From UBA12481 sp942493265 (GTDB lineage: Bacteria; Bacteroidota; Bacteroidia; Bacteroidales; UBA12481), in assembly GCA_942493265.1 (NCBI GenBank), contig OW818688.1, positions 806,001-870,000 on the forward strand: a stretch of 64,000 nt of DNA, written 5' to 3'. Every line of letters begins with the position of its first letter. Within the stretch, counting starts at the first letter, position 1. The notes beneath the pieces are model-generated. The model saw only the letters and a list, made by a program, of their open reading frames with translations. It was not told the DNA's origin and ran no database searches. The position numbers and the translations under genes are program-made. This document shows, piece after piece, positions 24,537 through 32,714 of the stretch.

Positions 24537-27236
24537 CTACTCCTTCTTTATCCAGACCGCCGAGTTAAACGTTTCCTTTGCATCGGGAGCAGGCTTGCGG
24601 TTGTTCCTGGCATAGTTGGGGATGGCCAGAAGCGGGGTACCATCGGCCCAGGTGCCTTTCACCGTCATCACACCGCTCAACAGGTCACTCCTCCACTCGG
24701 GAGCGAGCGGGCCGGGACCAATAGCTTTAGTAATATCCTTATTATCACCCTCTTCCACGTTATAAATCAAGGGACCGTACTTGATAGCCACTTTACCCCG
24801 GTCGGCCACAATATTATAATCCGCCTTGATCGTTTGAACCTGCATAGGTATCTGAATCTCAACCTTGTCACCGGCTTTCCAGGTGCGCCTGATAGCGATG
24901 TAGCCATTCACGGCGGCCGTTTTCACCGCCTTGCCATTGACTTTCAGCGACTGTAATCCGCTAACCTGCGGCAAACAGGTATACAATTCACTGGTGGTGC
25001 GGTTCGGAACGCGCACATACAGGGTGAATTCCTTTGAAATTTTTGGATTTACGGTAATCTGAACATCGCCGCTCCAGGGATAATCCGTTTTCTGGACCAT
25101 TTCAATATCCGTTCCGGCCACCTTCTCAACTTTAATGGTACTTCCGATATACAGGTTCACATACAGGCCATCCGTGCTTTTAACATAAGTCCAGGTAGGG
25201 ATCATCAGCAGGATGCGTGGAATATTCCCCACGCAGCAGGGACAAACATGCCACGATCCACGAGGCTGTTTACCTTCGAGAGGATTATCATAATAAAAAT
25301 TCCGGGCCTCAAGGTCGAGCGAACCCAGCAGGGCATTATAAATGGTTTCCTCGTACAAGTCGGCATATTTGGCATCATGATAGGCGAGGTTCATTTTATA
25401 GTCGAAAAAGATCAGCCCGCAGCTGGAACAGGCCTCACAGTAAGCATGGTTGCCCAGTGAGTAGTTTCCGCCGAATCCTTCACTGGTTTCGCCACTTCCG
25501 ATTCCACCGGTTACATAATACTTTTTATTGATGATATTATTCAGTAGCGACATCACAGCGCTCTGATAATCCACATCACCGGTTTCGGCAGCCACGTCGG
25601 CCATTCCCGAATAGCTGTAAACCGCGCGAACAGCATGTCCGACAGCCTCATACTGCTGCTGAACCGGAACATGGCTCTGATCATATTCATCCCCTCCGCC
25701 GCGGTTGTCCAATAAGAATTTTGCCAGGCTGATATAGCTGTCGCCATGCTTGTTACCTTCCATATCGTTAACAAAACGTCCAAAACGGACCAATGCTTGC
25801 TCCATTTCCTGATGACCGTCGAACCAGGGCTTTTTACCCGGACCGAGATTGGCTACCCAGCAATCGGCCAGTTTTTTGGCGGCATCATACAAGCGCTTGT
25901 CTTTCCCTTCAGTGAGGGTATAGTGATTGATGGCCGATTCAATAAAATATCCTGCAACATATCCCTCATGATTGCCCCGGGTTTCAGGGGCCCATCTGTT
26001 ATGCCAGCGGGCCGTATCACGCAGGGTAAAGGCAGTTTGCAGATACCCGTCGGGTTCCTGTGCGGCCAGTATCTTCGGGATCCAGTCTTCAATGGTCTTC
26101 CGCATTTTATCCTGTGCGGCAATGATCTCCTGATCTCCCTGCGGATCCACCATCAGGGCGATACACATCGCTTCGACGGTTTGATGCACCCAGGCGTTTG
26201 AAAACACATATCCTTTGTGCTTTCCGTGTTTTTCACCGCGCAAGGCTTTGGCTGATTCGATGAAATTATCCATTCCGCCTTCACCGGTAGTAATATCGGT
26301 GCGATTGATCTGATCCACGCACCAGGGTATCCAGTTAACGATCAGGGCCTTGGCACGCGCATTCCAGAGCGGGCTGTTAATTGAATATCTTTTGGTATAA
26401 ACAACATCCAGCCGCTCAGCGGGAGGAGCCGGATGGACCTTTACCCGGATATCAGACGAGGAGGTGAGCTTGCCTTCGGTTGCCGTGAGGGTAAAGATAT
26501 AATCGCCGGGCGTGGTTAAAACTGCCGTTGCACCAGTAAGGGATTCAGGATTTGTAAATTCCACTTTACCGGGACCGGATTTTTTGGTCCAGACAGTTTT
26601 TTGCACCGGAGTAACCGATTTCAGACTGCCGGTGAGGTAAGTCTTGCCACCCGTAATCACATCGCGGTCGGCACCGGCGGATACAATCGGCGGAATATCA
26701 GGCGAGCCCGGGGTTTGATAAACGATCCATTCCTGCACGTTATTCGGGAACATCAGCGCCGAATCCACCGCGATGCGTAGTTTCGTGGTGAGCACCTCAT
26801 CAAAGGTGGTCACGTTGAATTGCCTGTTCACCATTCCCAGACCTTTGACGTTTTTCACCGGAACAAATGCATTTCCGTCCCAGTATTGCACCTTATAAGC
26901 TTTCGGGAGGGGGATTCCGTTTTGGTAATCCCATAAAAATACGGCAATTTCACGGGTGCCAACCGGGTGTAACCATTCATATTCAACCCATTGAGCGGTC
27001 ATTGGCCGTTGTCTGCCCCGATTTGGCCTGGGTCGCCAGGGAAGGGTATCAGTTGGCGTTTTTGCATCATTCATAATCGCCATGGCGGGACCATACTGCG
27101 ATGAGGTGTTGGCGGTTGCCACATTGGCCAGGTTCCTTTTTACCGGATCCGGCTGATTGTTTTGTGCAACGAGATCGTTACCCCCTGCAAGCGCCAGAAG
27201 TATGGCCGCGGAGGCTAAAAATGAGCGAAATTTCAT
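24537..27236 (-). CDS. GH127-like (beta-L-arabinofuranosidase family) glycosidase, secreted
   Basis: About 899 residues from the ATG at 27236, which opens directly with a signal peptide (MKFRSFLASAAILLALAGG); an upstream in-frame codon would add nine residues. About residues 35-190 look like a discoidin-type beta-sandwich, 195-275 an Ig/cadherin-like domain (ADRDVITGGKTYLTG, YIFTLTATEG), and from 285 the (alpha/alpha)6 barrel of DUF1680/GH127. The metal/catalytic cysteines of that family are visible: CEACSSCG and HVCPCCVGN. In family members a Zn-thiolate cysteine is the nucleophile, releasing L-arabinofuranose. First gene of the glycan unit ending at 20985. Confidence 0.85.
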   Translation of the reverse strand: MKFRSFLASAAILLALAGGNDLVAQNNQPDPVKRNLANVATANTSSQYGPAMAIMNDAKTPTDTLPWRPRPNRGRQRPMTAQWVEYEWLHPVGTREIAVFLWDYQNGIPLPKAYKVQYWDGNAFVPVKNVKGLGMVNRQFNVTTFDEVLTTKLRIAVDSALMFPNNVQEWIVYQTPGSPDIPPIVSAGADRDVITGGKTYLTGSLKSVTPVQKTVWTKKSGPGKVEFTNPESLTGATAVLTTPGDYIFTLTATEGKLTSSSDIRVKVHPAPPAERLDVVYTKRYSINSPLWNARAKALIVNWIPWCVDQINRTDITTGEGGMDNFIESAKALRGEKHGKHKGYVFSNAWVHQTVEAMCIALMVDPQGDQEIIAAQDKMRKTIEDWIPKILAAQEPDGYLQTAFTLRDTARWHNRWAPETRGNHEGYVAGYFIESAINHYTLTEGKDKRLYDAAKKLADCWVANLGPGKKPWFDGHQEMEQALVRFGRFVNDMEGNKHGDSYISLAKFLLDNRGGGDEYDQSHVPVQQQYEAVGHAVRAVYSYSGMADVAAETGDVDYQSAVMSLLNNIINKKYYVTGGIGSGETSEGFGGNYSLGNHAYCEACSSCGLIFFDYKMNLAYHDAKYADLYEETIYNALLGSLDLEARNFYYDNPLEGKQPRGSWHVCPCCVGNIPRILLMIPTWTYVKSTDGLYVNLYIGSTIKVEKVAGTDIEMVQKTDYPWSGDVQITVNPKISKEFTLYVRVPNRTTSELYTCLPQVSGLQSLKVNGKAVKTAAVNGYIAIRRTWKAGDKVEIQIPMQVQTIKADYNIVADRGKVAIKYGPLIYNVEEGDNKDITKAIGPGPLAPEWRSDLLSGVMTVKGTWADGTPLLAIPNYARNNRKPAPDAKETFNSAVWIKKE

Positions 27237-27366
27237 ATCGGTTTTATTAAGAATAATAAGCACAATTCATTTCTGCCATGACTGGCAGATGCAATAAAAC
27301 TAATAAAAAAACTCCGTTGGATTGATGTTTTAAAAATCAGCGTAAATCCGCGTGCCTCTTCTAAAA

Positions 27367-28254
27367 CTACAGTTTGTTGCGGCTGGTACGGATGACCTTG
27401 AGGTATTTATTCCCGAGCCGGATATTGATCGGGCCATCAAAAATGACCGGTTCCCCATCGATATGGAATTCCTTGGAATCGGCTTTTATGGTAATCTCTT
27501 CATCCGTTTTGAGGTATTTAACGTATTTCGATTCCGAGAGCCTACCCAGAAACATCCTGAGCGTAAAAACCGGATAGAAATAAAACGGGAAAGGCTTTAC
27601 CAGCACGATGTCGAAAAACCCGTCATTCGGCTTGGCATGGGGAACAATGAAAGCGTTATTACCGAACTGTTTGTTATTGGCAAAGCAGATCATCTGAAAA
27701 CGGCCCTTAACTTCTTTCCCTTCAATGGAAACTGAAGCGTTAAACGGCTTGAATTCAAAAAGCGATTTTATCGTGACAAAGAAATAACTTAAAAATCCAC
27801 GGATTGCCCGGGTATTGAACCGATGGGCGACATAGCTGTCGAAACCCAGTCCGGCTATATTAATGCACTCAATATCATTTATTTCCAGCACATCAAGATT
27901 CAGGGTTTCACCGGCATGAATATCGCGCAGGAGTGACTTGATATTTTTATTGAACTTTAATTCAAAGGCAAACCCATTCCCGGATCCGTTTGGCACCACC
28001 CCCAGAATTTTATCCTCCCGGTTGTACAGATAACGGGCAGCCTCATGCACGGTACCATCGCCGCCAATGACAATGAAAACCTTATATTTTTCAAGATTAC
28101 TTTCAAATACCTGTTTTACAGTTTCGTTTTTGGTTACAATGTAATTCAGTTCAGGATCTGATTTTTTGATTCTCCTCACCAGGTGGTTGAATCTTTTGGG
28201 ACCCGAATTCGGGTTTATGATAAACAGGATCTCTGAATTTTCGATTGAAGCCAT
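27367..28254 (-). CDS. Diacylglycerol-kinase-family lipid kinase
   Basis: About 295 residues from the ATG at 28254. The catalytic DAGK domain is clear: IINPNSG near the N-terminus, then VIGGDGTVHEAARYL with the GGDGT nucleotide motif, then GVVPNGSGNGFA. The second domain is the beta-sandwich typical of YegS/DgkB/BmrU proteins. Members phosphorylate diacylglycerol, sphingoid bases or related lipids at the cytoplasmic membrane face. The upstream region is shared with the divergent ABC-F gene. Confidence 0.87.
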   Translation of the reverse strand: MASIENSEILFIINPNSGPKRFNHLVRRIKKSDPELNYIVTKNETVKQVFESNLEKYKVFIVIGGDGTVHEAARYLYNREDKILGVVPNGSGNGFAFELKFNKNIKSLLRDIHAGETLNLDVLEINDIECINIAGLGFDSYVAHRFNTRAIRGFLSYFFVTIKSLFEFKPFNASVSIEGKEVKGRFQMICFANNKQFGNNAFIVPHAKPNDGFFDIVLVKPFPFYFYPVFTLRMFLGRLSESKYVKYLKTDEEITIKADSKEFHIDGEPVIFDGPINIRLGNKYLKVIRTSRNKL

Positions 28255-28342
28255 AACCAAAAATAATATTCAGCGAAGATACCATTTGTTAACGGGAAAT
28301 TGGGTGCACGGTTCCGATCCATAAAAACCCGGATTTTTTGAC

Positions 28343-28350
28343 TACCTTTG
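28343..28350 (+). promoter_or_regulatory. Bacteroidota -7 promoter box (TACCTTTG)
   Basis: TACCTTTG matches the phylum consensus TAnnTTTG exactly and lies 25 bp before the ATG of the ABC-F gene. No clear -33 TTTG was found at the usual distance. Confidence 0.6.
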
Positions 28351-28374
28351 CGGGCTTTTTTAACGATATATCAA

Positions 28375-29985
28375 ATGATTACAGTTTCAAACCTTGGTGT
28401 CCAGTTCGGTAAGCGGATTTTATTCCAGGATGTCAATATGAAGTTTACCCCGGGCAATTGTTATGGGATTATCGGCGCCAACGGTGCCGGAAAATCAACC
28501 TTCCTGAAATTGCTGTACGGCGAAGTGCAGAACACCAAGGGATCCGTATCATTCGGTTCAGGCGAACGCCTGTCTGTGCTGAAACAGAATCACTACGAAT
28601 TCGATGATTGCATTGTTCTGGATACCATCCTGATGGGCCATGAGCAGCTCTGGAGCATCATGCATGAGAAAGAGCTCCTGTATGCCAAGGCTGATTTTAC
28701 GGAAAAAGATGGATTGCATGCTTCCGAGCTGGAGGAAAAGTTTAATGAAATGGATGGATGGAATGCTGAAAGCAATGCGGCCAGTTTGCTAAGCGGATTA
28801 GGCATTAAGGAGGAATACCATCATAAATATATGCGGGAACTGACCGGTAAGGATAAGGTAAAAGTATTGCTGGCGCGGGCGCTGTTCGGAAAACCCGATA
28901 ATCTGCTGCTGGATGAGCCGACCAACGACCTTGACCTTGATACCGTTGAATGGTTGGAATATTATCTTTCAAACTTTGAAAATACAGTGCTGGTAGTTTC
29001 CCACGACAGGCATTTTCTGGATTCGATCTGCACCCATATTGTGGATATCGATTTCAGCCGGGTTCAGCAGTTTGCCGGCAACTACAGCTATTGGTACGAA
29101 TCGAGTCAGCTGGCACTCCGTCAGCAGCTGAATCAGAATAAAAAGGCAGAGGAGAAGAAAAAGGAACTGCTGGAGTTTATTGCCCGGTTCAGTGCAAACG
29201 TGGCCAAATCCAAGCAGACCACCAGTCGCAAGAAGATGATCGAGAAGCTGAATATCGAGGAGATCAAGCCCTCCACCCGCAAATATCCGGGAATCATTTT
29301 CACCCCTGGCCGTGAGCCGGGAAATAACATACTGGAAGTCACCAACCTCACCAAAACCGTTGAGGGCAAGGTGCTTTTCAAGGATGTAAGTTTTGTGATC
29401 AATAAAGATGATAAAATCGTATTCCTTTCGAAAGATACCCGTGCCATGACCACCTTTTTTGAGATCATAAAGGGTCATCAGCAGGCCGACAGTGGTTCCT
29501 TTGTATGGGGACAAACCATCGTTAAAGCCTATCTGCCGCTGGAAAACGAGAAATTTTTTGAAAAAGATCAGACGCTGATCGACTGGCTGGGTGAATTTTC
29601 AGAAGATACCAGTGAGAACTATCTGCGTGGGTTTCTCGGAAAAATGCTCTTCTCGGGAGAAGAAATCTATAAAAAGGCCAAAGTTCTTTCGGGAGGTGAA
29701 AAGGTACGTTGTATGATTGCCCGCATGATGATCAGGAATGCCAATGTGATGATTCTGGATACTCCGACCAACCATCTGGATCTTGAATCCATTCAGGCAT
29801 TTAACAATACCCTGATCAAATTCAAGGGTAATATTCTCATGTCGTCGCATGACCATGAGTTCATTCAAACCACCTGCAACCGGATCATTGAGCTTACACC
29901 CAACGGAATCATCGACAGAACCATGGATTACGATGATTACATCATGGATGAAAAGCTGAAAGAGAAGCGGAACCAGATGTACTGA
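28375..29985 (+). CDS. ABC-F family ATPase (YbiT-like) with one degenerate ATP site
   Basis: 536 residues from the ATG at 28375, where the conserved family start MITVSNLGVQFG begins; no membrane segments. Two ATPase domains are joined by a charged linker (about residues 245-305), as in ribosome-associated ABC-F proteins. Domain 1 has a full Walker A (GANGAGKST) and Walker B with catalytic Glu (LLLDEPTNDLD) but a broken signature (ELTGKDKVKV). Domain 2 has an intact signature (LSGGEKVRCM) but lacks the Walker A lysine (SKDTRAMTT) and the catalytic Glu (MILDTPTNHLD). So one composite site is intact and the other lost in all three elements. The last 44 bp overlap the convergent lipoprotein gene. 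Confidence 0.9.
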   Translation: MITVSNLGVQFGKRILFQDVNMKFTPGNCYGIIGANGAGKSTFLKLLYGEVQNTKGSVSFGSGERLSVLKQNHYEFDDCIVLDTILMGHEQLWSIMHEKELLYAKADFTEKDGLHASELEEKFNEMDGWNAESNAASLLSGLGIKEEYHHKYMRELTGKDKVKVLLARALFGKPDNLLLDEPTNDLDLDTVEWLEYYLSNFENTVLVVSHDRHFLDSICTHIVDIDFSRVQQFAGNYSYWYESSQLALRQQLNQNKKAEEKKKELLEFIARFSANVAKSKQTTSRKKMIEKLNIEEIKPSTRKYPGIIFTPGREPGNNILEVTNLTKTVEGKVLFKDVSFVINKDDKIVFLSKDTRAMTTFFEIIKGHQQADSGSFVWGQTIVKAYLPLENEKFFEKDQTLIDWLGEFSEDTSENYLRGFLGKMLFSGEEIYKKAKVLSGGEKVRCMIARMMIRNANVMILDTPTNHLDLESIQAFNNTLIKFKGNILMSSHDHEFIQTTCNRIIELTPNGIIDRTMDYDDYIMDEKLKEKRNQMY

Positions 29986-32032
29986 ACGGCAGCATCTGCT
30001 TGCTGAGTTTATCAAAATTCGCACCGGCCCGGGATTCTTTTGTCAGGTCCCATACCGATGTATTCATTTCACGCAAGGCGAGCAGCGTGGTAATCCAGCC
30101 CTGCGTCCATCCACTTTCGATGCACCAGGCACCCCACCCATGATCGGCATTGCATCCCCAATGTTCATATCGTCCGAAATCGAATGCACGGAACCATCCC
30201 CCATGCAGTTCCGGGTGGCTGGCCGAATAAACCTGAATCCGGCAAAGGAAACGGGCCAGCTTATCTTCAGCAGCTATGATGTCAGGATCGCCCGTGGCAA
30301 AAGCTGCCTCATGCAAACCGAGAAAGGCAAAATTGGTGGTATACAAAAGGTCGCTCACTTTATCGCCATTCTTTCCGATCAGTGAAGCCTCGTTGGTTCC
30401 ATAAGCCTCATTGCTCTGAGGGGGTGGAAAACGGCCCATCTTCAGGTCGCCCAGCTCCTCGCGGATGGCTCCCGATGAATCCTGCAAGGCAATCAGATCA
30501 CCGGCCAACCGTTTAAGCCAGCCGCGATGTTCCGGCGTATCGTTCACCCGTACCAGCCAGGCCAGAGGCAATATCATCCGGGCTTTTTCCTGGGCAAGAC
30601 CGTTGGTCCACGACCACCCCTCCGGATAATTCTGCATGGTAATCCGGATGGCCTTTTCTGCCTTTTCCAAAAACAGGGGATAATCAGTTTTATCGTAAGC
30701 CCAAAGAAAACAGGCCCATAAATAGGCTTCAAAATGAGGCGCCAGGTTAATGATATCCCTTTTAAAATAATATTCCCATCCGTTTTTTGCGAATTCCGGC
30801 AGGTCTATCCGGTCGCCCCGAAAACCTGAAACCCCGGTGGTACGAAGCTGTGCAAGCAGGCACCTCATGAGAATGGTATCCCACTCACTGGTTTTATTCA
30901 GGGCAGAGGTAACCATGATCCCCATCATTTCGCGCGCATTATCATCACCGTAATTGGCCCGGTACCAGGCATAGCTGGTAATTCCCCAGGGGATCAATCC
31001 ATAGGCGCCATGGGTTGAATCGGCCCATTCATTTTGCGCCGCGGTTGAATGCAGGAGATAGTAATTCAACAGGTTGAAAGAAACCGTTTTATAATTCTCC
31101 TTTCCCAGAACGGCTCCTGCCGAAGCAAAAGCCATGGCAGTTTCGCCGATGCAATCCCCTCTTTTAACGGTTCCGACGGGTTGAATTCCGTTTTCATCGA
31201 TTACCGACAGGATGGCCTCGTATGAACCCTCCCGGCCGTTATCCACAATCATATTGGCATTGGTGTACCATTCAATTCCGGATTTCACGGCTTTTTTCTG
31301 ATATCCGGCAGGCAGACTCTGATTGCTGCCATAAAACGGCCTGACAACCGGAATCCAGTTTACCTCTTCAATTTCAGAATCGGGCAAAAGGTAAACCAGA
31401 ATGCCTTTCCAAACATGGCCCCAATCTTTTTGAGGCACAAATCTGCCGGTGATCAGCCGGCTAAGGGAAGTTGTGGAAACCAGGATAGAATATCCGGGAA
31501 GTTCAAACAGGAGTGGATGAATCTTTTCGGGCAGGCCAAATTGGGCATGATCAAATCCGGCTACCTGCGCTGCCACGAGGTGCCCCGACTTAACATCCGG
31601 ATTTACCGGAAGAAAATTCAATCCGTTAACAACCAATATACTAAGGCTGTCCGGTTGATTAAAAAACGAGGAATTGACCACGGCTCTCTCAACGGAGCCC
31701 TTAACCGGTGCTCCAACCGGGATCCCGGGCAGATAGGATGGATATTCAAGGTAAACCCTCAGATTCTTGCTTTTGATCAAGGCAAAAAATTCAGCAGGAT
31801 AATCCATCTGCTTTGCAGGGTAATCATTGGCAACAACCAGAACCGCCTCGCCTTTGGCCGCACTTTTAGCGGCAGCCAGCGGGGAATCATATCCGAGGAT
31901 ATTCAGATTTTTCTGCCGGGTCAGGATATCATGCAGATCATTTGTTTCAGGGCAAAATACATGAAGGTTTTCCTGACGGGTGGTGCAGGAGGCCAGTAAC
32001 ACAACCATCAGCAAAACTCTCACCAGATTCAT
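29942..32032 (-). CDS. Large lipoprotein, probably an alpha/alpha-barrel glycan-active protein
   Basis: A 696-residue lipoprotein (lipobox VLLASC near residue 15). The first 220 residues look mixed alpha/beta; the rest is helix-rich with many Trp and Tyr in repeated helical pairs, as in (alpha/alpha) barrel glycosidases or lyases. Distinctive segments are YGLIPWGITSYAWYRANYG, EAYLWACFLWAYDKT, HGGWFRAFDFGRYEHWG and GWTQGWITTLLALREMN. I do not recognise a numbered family. Its start overlaps the PH-SHOCT gene by 4 bp (ATGA), and its last 44 bp lie antisense to the end of the ABC-F gene. A role in glycan breakdown is inferred from neighbours. Confidence 0.65.
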   Translation of the reverse strand: MNLVRVLLMVVLLASCTTRQENLHVFCPETNDLHDILTRQKNLNILGYDSPLAAAKSAAKGEAVLVVANDYPAKQMDYPAEFFALIKSKNLRVYLEYPSYLPGIPVGAPVKGSVERAVVNSSFFNQPDSLSILVVNGLNFLPVNPDVKSGHLVAAQVAGFDHAQFGLPEKIHPLLFELPGYSILVSTTSLSRLITGRFVPQKDWGHVWKGILVYLLPDSEIEEVNWIPVVRPFYGSNQSLPAGYQKKAVKSGIEWYTNANMIVDNGREGSYEAILSVIDENGIQPVGTVKRGDCIGETAMAFASAGAVLGKENYKTVSFNLLNYYLLHSTAAQNEWADSTHGAYGLIPWGITSYAWYRANYGDDNAREMMGIMVTSALNKTSEWDTILMRCLLAQLRTTGVSGFRGDRIDLPEFAKNGWEYYFKRDIINLAPHFEAYLWACFLWAYDKTDYPLFLEKAEKAIRITMQNYPEGWSWTNGLAQEKARMILPLAWLVRVNDTPEHRGWLKRLAGDLIALQDSSGAIREELGDLKMGRFPPPQSNEAYGTNEASLIGKNGDKVSDLLYTTNFAFLGLHEAAFATGDPDIIAAEDKLARFLCRIQVYSASHPELHGGWFRAFDFGRYEHWGCNADHGWGAWCIESGWTQGWITTLLALREMNTSVWDLTKESRAGANFDKLSKQMLPFSTSGSASLSAFHP

Positions 32033-32637
32033 GTATTCAGCAATTTTGTTTTACGGGCGGCAAACTCTTCTTCGGTAATAATTCCACGTTGTTTCAGATC
32101 AAATAACTTCTCCAGCTCAGCAGGTACATCGATTTTGCTGGCCTGTTGTCCGGCTGCCATGGCACCCGCCATTTCAGAAGCCTGTTTCCTGAACTGATAG
32201 TCCTTGTACTCCTCCTGCATGCGGGTAATGGCATCCTTCAACTTCGCCGGACCCTGAACCATAGAGTAGGTTGTGGAACCGATTTCCGCGGCTGTCTGGA
32301 TCTGCACATTGCCAAACCCAAACATCTTGCCCCAGAAAGTCTGCTGGTAGGAAACATTATTGATTTTATCGAGGGGGCTCTCTTTTGAATTATTTGAGAA
32401 CACGCCAAATTCATCAATTACCCTGAGATTGGTTACCGCCCAGATATTATTATTCCGTTCAACAATTTTGTAGTACAAAAAGCCGGCTCCAACCACAATA
32501 ATAAATAACCCATATCCCCCGATAATAATTCCCGTTATTAATAAGCCAATCATGATAAAAACGGGTATAATCAAGGTAAACCAATGTGGTTTCGTAACTA
32601 AAATCACCTTTTCGTCTTTTTTTAATTGAGTTTTCAT
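32029..32637 (-). CDS. Membrane PH-domain protein with C-terminal SHOCT motif
   Basis: A 202-residue protein. Two hydrophobic helices (about residues 20-57) are followed by a bacterial PH-like domain (NIWAVTNLRVIDEFGVF, ESPLDKINNVSYQQTFWGK, GNVQIQTAAEIGS). The last 30 residues are a SHOCT motif (ELEKLFDLKQRGIITEEEFA). Such proteins are widespread at the cytoplasmic membrane, with a presumed role in oligomerisation and envelope maintenance. It is translationally coupled to the downstream lipoprotein gene. Confidence 0.82.
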   Translation of the reverse strand: MKTQLKKDEKVILVTKPHWFTLIIPVFIMIGLLITGIIIGGYGLFIIVVGAGFLYYKIVERNNNIWAVTNLRVIDEFGVFSNNSKESPLDKINNVSYQQTFWGKMFGFGNVQIQTAAEIGSTTYSMVQGPAKLKDAITRMQEEYKDYQFRKQASEMAGAMAAGQQASKIDVPAELEKLFDLKQRGIITEEEFAARKTKLLNT

Positions 32638-32714
32638 TTTATTGTTTTTTTAATCTTTCAAAAACGATTTACTCCGGCACGTCGGTTGCCCCGATCAGTT
32701 CGGGATTATTGCGA

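Noticed and set aside
27264..27366. Possible functional element in the gap between the lipid kinase and GH127 genes
   Set aside because: Only A/T-rich sequence and a short AAATCAGCGTAAATCCGCG string are present; no hairpin, promoter box or frame is convincing.
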